A stretch of DNA of 64,000 bases from Glandiceps talaboti (lineage: Eukaryota; Hemichordata; Enteropneusta; Spengelidae). Positions 56,501 through 64,000 of this stretch are shown here, piece after piece (the stretch's first letter is position 1; the number at the start of each line of letters is the position of its first letter). The DNA is taken from the NCBI RefSeq assembly GCF_964340395.1, contig NC_135553.1, positions 22,721,449-22,785,448 of the forward strand, given 5' to 3'. The position numbers were made by a program, and so were the translations under genes. The notes beneath the pieces were generated by a model, which worked only from the letters and a program-made list of their open reading frames with translations, had not been told where the DNA came from and searched no databases.

Positions 56501-59500
56501 TACAAGTCAACACACTGAAAAGATTTATAATTTTAAAGTGAAATGTTTATTTAGAATAGTTTAAGTTAAATTACAAATCAAATCTTAAAACAATGACATG
56601 CAAATCAAACTTTAAATCAAGAAATGAAAATCAGTACTTAAAATCATGACGATTGAAATGTGCCTGGAGTGGCCTTTGTATAATTACTTTGTATAAATTT
56701 AAATTGGAAATAATTGCTTTATAATATATATTTATATCAGAGTTTACTGTTCTTCTAATGATCCTTAATCATATATTTATGTTATATTACTATTTATATG
56801 TTATTATGTTATATTATATAAAGTTATTTATGTGTTATTTTCAATAAACATATGAACATAACAGTACTACTCCATGTCTATTCTTTCATAACATAGTTGT
56901 CACCACCCATCTTGTCTACAGTATCTTCTAATAAATTAGACACCTCACATCTTCTCCCTACTGGTACTGTCACATGATATGTACAAGTACACACAGCTCC
57001 CCCTCCTTGTCTGTCAAATCTTGGCCGATGCTTGTATGCCTGTTGGGCTGGTGGTGATGTGCTTAGTTGCACTGTCCCAAGGTAGTGACTGAAAAATTTA
57101 AGGAAACAATAAAAAATATCCATTAATATTAAAAAGGCTAGATCTAGTTAAGGAATCAACTGAGTATCCAGTGTGTAATTATATTGATCAGTACTTACCA
57201 AGACAATGTGGCTTCACCTCCATCCAAAATTCTTCTAAATGTGCCACACAGATTGGCTGGCACACGACCAACTTGTTTGCCAGCAATATTTGATACCATC
57301 TGAGTGGGGTAACGCTTGTCAGCTTCACGTGTGACACAAGTGTGGAGATGGCTGGGTATGGATGATAATGGTGGCATCGTGACAGACATAGCCTTGGGAT
57401 CTTTTTTATTATTTTCTTCCTTCTCAACTAGAAGTGGCACATCAACATGTGGTCTCACATGAAAGTAGTGATACCTGAAAATAACAAGATAAATAATAAT
57501 AAACCAGACAAACTACACTTCAATACACCAAAACGAGGAAATTGTCTTGGCACTAAGAAATAACTTGGTGGATCTTTATAGATATGTATTACGTTTCTAA
57601 TTTATGGTGATCAATTTGTCAAACTGAAAGTTACACAGTAAGTTTGACACACGATTGGATGGCCGTACATAGCTGCAATAAGTGTAGCGTTACTGTACTC
57701 AGGACGGTTTACACGAAACTAACCCCCAGCGTTCGAAAAATAATGCTAAAGCTAGGCCGTGCAGGATATGCAGAAATACTCACCCACTAATTGTACTTCG
57801 TATCTTAATCGTTACTTGTTCAGACATCATGGATATCCTGTTTACAATAAGATAGGGAACACAAATCGATGTTATTTGTGCCAGAACAGGATCAAACTAT
57901 TGTCATTTCTGGCAAACAAAGGCGTCTTATGCGATACACGCTCCGTGATGATGTACACACTTTTTCAACACGGGCAAGCTGGATCGCGATCGGAACTCCG
58001 CGGGTGATTCATAAATTGTTGTGCATCCATATTGCAATATATTGTATTGGAGGTCGATACAACCACGATATGCTCCTTATACTCTCCTAGGTATCGTAAA
58101 TCATATCAAACTCGATATTGCCTTGTCTTTTGATTTATTTCTGATCGCCGAGTACGGCGGCAATGTCATTGCCCTAGCTGCTTTTCACTCACAACATGTA
58201 AATACGTTCGCAGATCTCGTAAAAATGGCATACTCTCGAACTCATCAATAACAACCTGCTATGACTTATTCAATGTAGGAAGTCGAAATTGTACAAATTT
58301 GGTGAAAAGAAACACTTACCTTGTGAAAAACACTGCTGAAAATTTGGCTCGTCTTCTACACGTGTTCAATGTTTATATTACACACGTCCGGATCATGCGG
58401 ATACTCAGTGAAGTAACTATTACGCAAGCATTGTTCTGGTTGGTCAAGACACGACCTCTGACATTCCTCATTCATATTCATGTTATACCATATTAGGGGA
58501 TGTGGGAGACTGTATAAAGACTTGACCCATTGTGTACACAGTGTTAGTATGCAGAGTGATGACTCAGCAGAAACAGTGTGTCTAGCTGGCTTTTGTATAT
58601 CAATACTAGGAAAGGCTGAATACTGTGTGTGCTGCATATGGTGAGGTTTTACGGCTTGTATCATGTTCATTTTAGGAGGAAAATTACTGATAATTACAAA
58701 GTATGTACCAGAGCTTTTGTAGTCATATAAACACTGCATTATTCTGTTTACTTTCTAAAGGTAAATATTCTATACATATATGACACATGATTCAGATGAG
58801 TCAGAAAAAAATATGAAAAAAAAAAAATTCCGATTGTAGTACTGTGAATTTACAAGTCACAAATGAAGAAGATGAATTGTAGTTGTTCGGGTTTAATTCA
58901 TGACACATCAGCGTTGGCATCAGGATTGTGTTTTAGTAAAGCCATGTAGCCAATTACCGTTGTCGGTAAATGTCTGATGGATTACTACAGTTCTTGATGC
59001 TAAAATCTGAAATTCAGCACAGAAAGTTGTGATAAACATTGGATTACGTACCCTAAAAGTGGGAAATGATCACCAGATTTGAAAGCCAGTGACTGGTCTG
59101 TAGGGTATGTGTATACTCGACCAGGGAGTGTTGATACCCTGCATTAAAACTTCATTTTGTGTGTGACTACTTATAAATTATAGTACATATCTGTTGCTTT
59201 GCAGTGAACAGAGCTAAAAGTCACATGGATGAATGAAAAGATTAGGTTACTGCACTGTGGTGAATCTGATCATGGACTTGCAGGTTACAATTTATAACAA
59301 ATTTGAATAATTCAGCTCATTTACACATATGTAGGCCAAGTGAAAAAATATTACATTTCTCATCTTTAGGGAAAATGCAAACAGTACTGTAAATTGGAGT
59401 ACTGATGTTGTTTAGTTGTTTGTTTTTAGTCGTTTTTTCTTGCCAACTTACTTGTCCACACAAGAAAGATAACAAAATGAAAGGTCTGTCAAAATTTGAT

Positions 59501-60045
59501 GTAATATGTAACCACTGCAGGGATTTTATTTTTTACAGGCTCATCCCAAGATGAGGATTAAACAAGAAAGGTATAACGAGATCTCTGATGGGGAGCTTGT
59601 GAGATTGACGGTGAGAGAACTTAATAAACATCTGAAGGGACTCCCTAAAGATGAAGTCACTCGACTCAAACAAAGGAGACGAACATTGAAAAACCGTGGA
59701 TATGCTGCAAGTTGCCGTGAGAAGCGTGTCTCACAAAAAGAAGAGCTGGAAATACAGAAACAAGTTCTGTTGGATGAAGTGGCTAAGCTTCAGTATGAAA
59801 ACAACACACAGAGATCAGAACTAGATGAGTTGAGGCGAAAATATGAAGCACTTTTAAACTTTGCACAATCTGTGGACTCAGACAAAGTGAAAATTGTTGC
59901 AAGTCAACCTAAAGCAATGTCATCTGAGATACAAGTTGTGGCTACATTCTCAAAGCACAAGAAAAGAGAAGAACACAAGCCATCTACAAGTGGTGAATCT
60001 GTGTGTTCTATCAGTTCAAATGATTCTGACAGCTCAAGTCAATAA
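47545..60045 (+). CDS. sMaf: Small Maf bZIP transcription factor, ~176 aa
   Basis: Two coding exons: 47545-47568 (in exon 47488-47568; MVRKTGLM) and 59539-60045 (stop TAA). The donor ATG|GTATGT and acceptor TTTACAG|GCT join in phase 0. Small Mafs lack an activation domain and bind Maf recognition elements as homodimers or with CNC/Bach partners. Residues 13-18 (MRIKQE) include IKQE, a psi-K-x-E sumoylation motif where vertebrate small Mafs have one. The extended homology region spans about 23-52 ([20 protein letters not shown]). The basic region reads [22 protein letters not shown], then a leucine zipper to about residue 120 and a Ser-rich tail. Glu69 replaces the hydrophobic residue of the usual CRIKR/CRVKR. 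The length and missing N-terminal acidic domain rule out large Mafs. The 5' exon is less certain; ATG at 59551 is an alternative start. Confidence 0.9.
47914..48340 (+). mobile_element. Degenerate 3' end of a LINE (non-LTR retrotransposon ORF2 C terminus)
   Basis: The frame reads LTYKSLS..P.HISDVI, then about 40 residues on [15 protein letters not shown]. This is the pattern (LTYKALNG, P.YI.DLI, AAP.LWNSLP) seen at the C terminus of CR1/L2-like reverse-transcriptase proteins. The sequence ends with ATCAATAAAGTATATAGTAT, typical of a LINE 3' tail. There is no reverse-transcriptase core, so it is a 5'-truncated dead copy. Confidence 0.7.
49309..49762. mobile_element. Inverted-repeat element
   Basis: The left arm (CTGATGTATTGTACACTT.., GTGAGC(A/G)C, CATCTGACACCATAG, CCATACCAAATCT) is mirrored by the right arm (AGATTTGGTATGGGAATGAC, TATGGTGTTATGTCAGATGT, AAGTGTACAATACATCGG). 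Arms are ~115 bp with some differences around a ~210-bp centre. Confidence 0.75.
50599..50611. promoter_or_regulatory. Perfect T-MARE (Maf recognition element)
   Basis: TGCTGAGTCAGCA is the 13-bp palindromic TRE-type Maf recognition element with no mismatch. It lies in the intron of the small-Maf gene, whose product is expected to bind it. Confidence 0.7.
50786..52259. mobile_element. PIF/Harbinger-like non-autonomous element, 1,468 bp
   Basis: The element runs 50789-52256. Terminal inverted repeats of ~82 bp begin GGGACG(T/A)CATCGAAATCA and differ at only a few positions. TAA stands immediately outside both ends (50786-50788; 52257-52259), matching the 3-bp TWA target duplication of PIF/Harbinger transposons. 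No transposase or Myb-like frame is visible inside. The right end is 415 bp upstream of the nested gene at 52674. Confidence 0.85.
52674..56397 (+). CDS. Uncharacterised 1,103-aa protein, DUF6589-like, nested in the small-Maf intron
   Basis: Two exons, 52674-53090 and 53503-56397 (TGA), join in phase 0 (TCAAAG|GTAAAT; TGATTTAG|GCAAGA). Exon 1 encodes a hydrophobic helix at about 22-48 that looks like a signal anchor, then a Cys/His-rich segment. Exon 2 encodes a Ser/Pro/Lys stretch, a coiled coil (about 214-266), a zinc-ribbon-like motif (CPNC at 541-544, CTSC at 555-558) and a ~400-residue conserved-looking region. That region includes GPGHEEMN (697-704), ending with a Leu-rich segment. The motifs resemble the metazoan DUF6589 family as I remember it (a P-G-x-x-H-x-E-x-N block followed by DHH; here CNDHH at 739-743), a group suspected to derive from transposable elements. 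Function unknown. The near single-exon body suggests an inserted or retroposed origin. Candidate AATAAA at 56843. Confidence 0.75.
56843..56848 (+). terminator. Candidate polyadenylation signal of the nested + strand gene
   Basis: AATAAA 446 bp after the stop at 56397 and only 30 bp before the 3' end of the convergent HIRAN-like coding sequence, so the two transcripts may overlap tail to tail. Confidence 0.5.
56878..57830 (-). CDS. HIRAN-domain-like small protein, 177 aa, nested in the small-Maf intron
   Basis: Three coding exons: 57784-57830 ([16 protein letters not shown]), 57199-57474 and 56878-57088 (TAG). Donors are GTGAGT and GTAAGT, and phases match at both joins. Features that suggest HIRAN: an N-terminal strand region with [20 protein letters not shown] (compare the family pattern E..N.HDP.AVAV), then [20 protein letters not shown] (compare VG.VPR.L...F..FL..GG), then a late [14 protein letters not shown] (compare GGLEIPC.Y.F). 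HIRAN domains bind DNA 3' ends in HLTF/Rad5-type remodellers; stand-alone versions in invertebrates have no known role. About 30 residues are inserted between the first two blocks. An upstream acceptor (GTAAACAG|GATATCC, 57837) implies a further 5' exon. Confidence 0.65.
58318..58410 (-). other. Candidate 5' non-coding exon of the HIRAN-like gene
   Basis: On the minus strand TTTTCACAAG|GTAAGTGTTT forms a strong donor at about 58318/58317, upstream of the acceptor at 57838. No start codon in frame; upstream limit not defined. Confidence 0.35.
58411..59538. other. End of the small-Maf intron
   Basis: Contains an NF-E2-type site (58560) and poly-A runs. No coding exon is seen before the acceptor at 59538. 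Confidence 0.55.
58560..58569 (-). promoter_or_regulatory. NF-E2 / antioxidant-response-type CNC-sMaf site
   Basis: TGACTCAGCA (reverse TGCTGAGTCA) within GATGACTCAGCAGAAA fits the NF-E2/ARE core bound by CNC-small Maf heterodimers. It is 979 bp upstream of the small-Maf DNA-binding exon and ~730 bp upstream of the HIRAN-like gene start. Confidence 0.55.
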
Positions 60046-63000
60046 GAGTGCATCAAAATACTGAATATTCATCCTGATACCTGGAGCATGCTGTCTAGAG
60101 TTAGATAAATTATAAGTTCAAATATTTTTAGCTTTATCCCCCCTCATCAGCTCTGTTTTCAACTATTGTTTCCAATTCTTTCTTACTGCATTGGTAAAGC
60201 CGTCTTTCCCATTTTCTTGTATTTAAAAATATTCTTGGGACCAAAATACTTGAACCTTCCAATTCTGAACACAAAAAATGAATTCAGTGTGGAAACAGAA
60301 AATTATGCATAGGTTAGTAAGAAATTGCTGACTCATGATGAGGCTGGGCGTGGTTATTCTGAGTGAACATAAAGTGTATGTAGCACTAATAGGAGGGCAG
60401 GGGGTAATACTAATATACCACTCAATGTGCATCAGTGGCAGAGAGGAGGGTAGAAGTAGTTATAATGTCAGTTCAGTGTCAGATCACTGTACCCATGTAG
60501 AGAAAGAAATCTGGATTTATCTTTGTACTGAATATACCTGACAAAGCATTCTTCCATATTGAATTTTTTTGCAAGCCATTGCTTTGCATGAGAAATGTTA
60601 ATGCCATGCAAATGTGAAATCATCAAAAAGAAGAGTCACAGATATCATGAAGACATTCTGTATGCTGTCCTGCAAGTATCATCTCTTCTATCATCTTTGT
60701 CCATCATCGAGAGATGGACATTTTCAATCAGGTGCTACAGTTTTTAGATTTAGAACAAAACACCTTGAACATTTTCGAGTGGAAATGCATTTTTAAGAAG
60801 GGAATATTACTAATATTTTCCGAGTGATATTTTGTCACATCATGGTAGAGTTGGTACCATGACACGGAAACCTTTTAAACCAGGGATTTTATTCACTTGT
60901 GTTTAAGATTTGACTAATGTAACCGTCTTCATGTTTTCAATGTCTGTTCTGTTACACCCCTCGGTTGCAATGTGACTAAGTAAATTATATCAGACATGTG
61001 GGTTTTTTTCCATATGGTCATTTTCAGATTTGAATAGCAACAATTTTTGTTCTCCCACAATATTTAAATTTCAGATTTCCATCCATCCACTACCATACTG
61101 TTGTTAGGTTGAAACATGAACTGTTGCTAACACATTCTTTGTTTTTACCACAGACCTTCCACTCGTGTTTTTACTCAGCCATATTGCCTTGGTTGTAAGG
61201 AAAACTATGACAAGCAATCAATCATGCTATCCACATACAAAAGCCTGCCATACCCACAAATTTTATGAGTAATAACAAGTTTTTCCTATGTAATGGACTA
61301 CAAGTTTAAAAGAAGTTTAGTTCATTCACAGACACTAAACTATGGCCAAGCCAAATCAACAACTATTTCTAAGACTTCCAGTTGTAAACACAATGTCATA
61401 ACTCTTATGTAATAAACAGCCTCTGCAGACATAAAAGGCAATAACTAGATATAAAGTAACACCCTACATGTACTTTTAAATATATAACACCGTCCCCATC
61501 CAGACAACTTAACAAGACCTAATCATTTGAATGAAATATTTTAGTCAATTTTCAACAATAGTTGGTTGAGGCTATTCTCAGAGGTTTGGAAATAATTTAA
61601 AATTGTTACTACACAGAGAATTTTTGTATTTGTGATCATCACAGTTATTGCCACCTTCCCTGCACAAGTTTTATACATAATTTATTTTATCAGAGTCAAG
61701 TATAAACTAATGCAATATCCTACAATGAGATGCAAGCCTCTCCAACAGGAGACAACACTATTTGTTGGTTGTATGTCTTAAAAGGCCTTTGTACTTGAAT
61801 TTCCAAAAATACACCATACTTGGCTCCAGTATCACAACTATTTTATAACTTATATGGACCATTTCATAGGTTTTTTTTCTTCACATTCATATATAAACAA
61901 GCTCTCTTCCCCAATCACAATTTTTTAAGAATTACTACACAGATTTTGTGATGTGTGATTTTCCAAACCAACTGATTTTTTAATGCCAATAACGTGGCAA
62001 GTACTTGACATATATTGTATGATCAATATTTTGAATTGGCATACCTGAGTACAAAGTGCCCATAAATATTTTTCTAATTTAAGGTAACAAATAAAAGGCA
62101 AAAACATTTTTTAAAAAAAGAAAAGAACCTGCTCATTTATATATTTGGACCATTTTGCCTACTTGTCTTGTACCCCGTGTAATTTAAAAAAAAAGAAATT
62201 GGAAAGTTTTGTAGAATTTTCACTGACCAACAAGATGTTTTCTGTATATTTGCCATAAAAACTACATATATTTTCAGAGTAAAAAAAAGTTCATATTTTA
62301 TGAGTAAAACATTTTAATTATTATCATGTTTTCTATATTTAATAATATAAAAGATATTGTTGTTATTGATAAAAAAGTTGAAAATAACCCAGATGTGATT
62401 GAAGGTATAAACAAGACAGTAGTAATACAGAGAAGTGTCTTGTGAGCCAATGTTGTTTGATTAATTAATTAATTGATGAGTTGTGTTGAATAGAAGTGCT
62501 ACAGGGAGTCTTTGTGTAGCCAAAATCCAAGGAGACACAACTACAGGAAAGATACCATTGTGGTATTTTATAGCTAAAATGATATAGGCATGGTGTTTTA
62601 CTCATGGGACATTATGTTTTTGACACAGAGCCAGACATATTTCAATTCTATACTAACAATAACAGACACAACAAACACAGAAGGATCCTTTGCTCAGTTA
62701 CACTGAACATTGATAAGCATTGTTATTCTTTCACAGTGTAGTAGAAACAGGCCTCTAATGAAAACATTACACACAGACTTGATGATTTTAATGGCGGCAA
62801 TTGTTTATTGTCTAATTGATAATCAACATTTCAACTTGACTACTTCTACATAACCACAGTACATGGCACCTATATAATTGTTTCTTTTGCATTAGAAGCT
62901 GTTTGAGGCCAGGGTGTGTATTATATGTCATGTCACATGCGTGAAACACCAAGCCAACATAATTTTAGCTGTACAATAGACACACACTAAAACTATTGTT

Positions 63001-63736
63001 GAATGTGGTAGATTACACAAGTGGGTGATAGGGGTGCCTTGGCTATGTTGATATAATCACCTGTAATTAAGATAATGTAAACACTGAATGGGGTTAACTG
63101 TGTGGCCAGTAAGGAAAACTTGCTATCATGGATGCCACCGTGCTGTAAGTGTGGTTAGATAGTGTCCATTGATGGTTTATGTCATCATGTCACAACAATA
63201 CTTTTAGTTTGTGTCTGTTAGCTCCCAGATTATTCATCCTTTGTGGTTAGTGATAATTTAGGTAATCTTTACTGCAACAGTAATGAAATGGTGAGGAATA
63301 AACTGTATGTGTGGGTATTCTCCCAAGCTTTATCAGACAATAGTCAACTAAGGACATAAGACTGGGGGAAAAAAGCCATGACCACTACTGAAACAGTTCA
63401 AAAGTATTTACATTAAAATTAAGGACATCACTCCTAATAACGCATCTTATGGCATGGCTGTCAAGTCAAATTATAAGTTTACACTTGTTTTCAGCAAGTA
63501 AAGAATACATTTTATATTTATTGGAAAGCTCATCTTACCTCACTATTTCGAAAAGACAGATCAAAAGTCTTGGAAAAAAGTTCATCCTTGGACAAAATCC
63601 AAGATACATTCTTTTTTGGTGTTTCCAAGTTGGTATGGTAGTCATACCTATGTAATATTGATATCCTCATTGCAGGAGCATACATAACGTCGTTTGAGTC
63701 ACTGTCCTTCTGTCTACAGCGCACTGCAGATTACTG
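60046..63736. other. Small-Maf 3' UTR and downstream DNA
   Basis: No gene is recognised. The first clear AATAAA on the + strand after the stop is at 61411-61416, giving a possible 1.4-kb 3' UTR. Further on are AT-rich sequence, a diverged repeat near 62960-63080 and a MITE from 63737. Confidence 0.55.
61411..61416 (+). terminator. sMaf: Candidate polyadenylation signal of the small-Maf gene
   Basis: AATAAA about 1,366 bp after the stop codon. Small-Maf 3' UTRs in other animals are also long, so this is plausible but unproven. Confidence 0.35.
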
Positions 63737-64000
63737 TTCACTGGCTGTGTTTGATACAATCATACAGAAACTATTAAGAAACTGCATGCTACATTTTAAG
63801 ATAGCAAGATTGAATGAATAGTTTCTTGCTACATTTTGTCTAAATGAAATGAACATGTCACCATACAATCAAATGCAGATATCAAAACATTGGTGCCTGT
63901 GTGTCTGTGTCTAGTTATAGAATGTTTAAATGGTTTATTTCATTCTGACTAAATGTAGCAAGAAATTGCAACATTGCTATCTTAAAGCGTAGAATATGCA
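63737..64000. mobile_element. Palindromic MITE (GTTTGATACAAC family), copy 2, cut by the window edge
   Basis: TTCACTGGCTGTGTTTGATA..ACAGAAAC starts as copy 1 at 42385 does. The internal arms AATAGTTTCTTGCTACATTT and AAATGTAGCAAGAAATTGCA are complements. The right end lies beyond 64000. Confidence 0.8.

Noticed and set aside
58021-58251. Plus-strand ORFs around 57.8-58.3 kb
   Set aside because: They overlap the minus-strand HIRAN-like first exon and lack splice sites or recognisable motifs.

Overview
This is animal nuclear DNA. It has spliced genes with GT-AG introns, long AT-rich introns, many microsatellites, and MITE, SINE, LINE and foldback repeats. The proteins are bilaterian. The repeat content and very divergent K+ channels suggest a marine invertebrate rather than a vertebrate; I cannot name the species.

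1-25 kb holds two-pore-domain (K2P) potassium-channel genes on the + strand. The 3' end of one gene (1-206 and 4075-4430) has a final pore whose filter reads TMGDAHFG instead of TIGFGD. After a 4,057-bp foldback element (6883-10939) comes a nine-exon gene (13056-21627). Its exons join in frame to encode two complete K2P subunits in tandem: 8 membrane segments, 4 pore loops with filters TIGFG, TIGFGD, TTGFG and TIGFGD, about 968 aa. The linker between the last two membrane segment pairs is built from duplicated symmetric phase 1-1 exons.

25-39 kb, on the - strand, is a complete 12-exon PLA2G6 orthologue (Ca2+-independent phospholipase A2 beta, about 827 aa: ankyrin repeats plus patatin-type lipase). 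A minisatellite in one of its introns repeats the end of the neighbouring exon together with its splice donor.

44.8-60 kb, on the + strand, is a small-Maf bZIP gene: a probable 5' exon at ~44.82-44.96 kb, the start codon in an exon at 47.5 kb, and the whole DNA-binding and zipper region in one exon at 59.5 kb. PLA2G6 and small Maf lie head to head, as human PLA2G6 and MAFF do on 22q13, so this looks like conserved microsynteny. The 12-kb small-Maf intron contains a perfect Maf recognition element and an NF-E2-type site. It also contains a PIF/Harbinger-like element and two nested genes in convergent orientation: a 1,103-aa protein with a DUF6589-like look (52674-56397, +) and a 177-aa HIRAN-like protein (56878-57830, -).

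The remainder is introns and intergenic DNA rich in inverted-repeat MITEs. Exon boundaries were read by eye from splice signals, reading-frame phase and remembered family sequences. No alignment or transcript was available.
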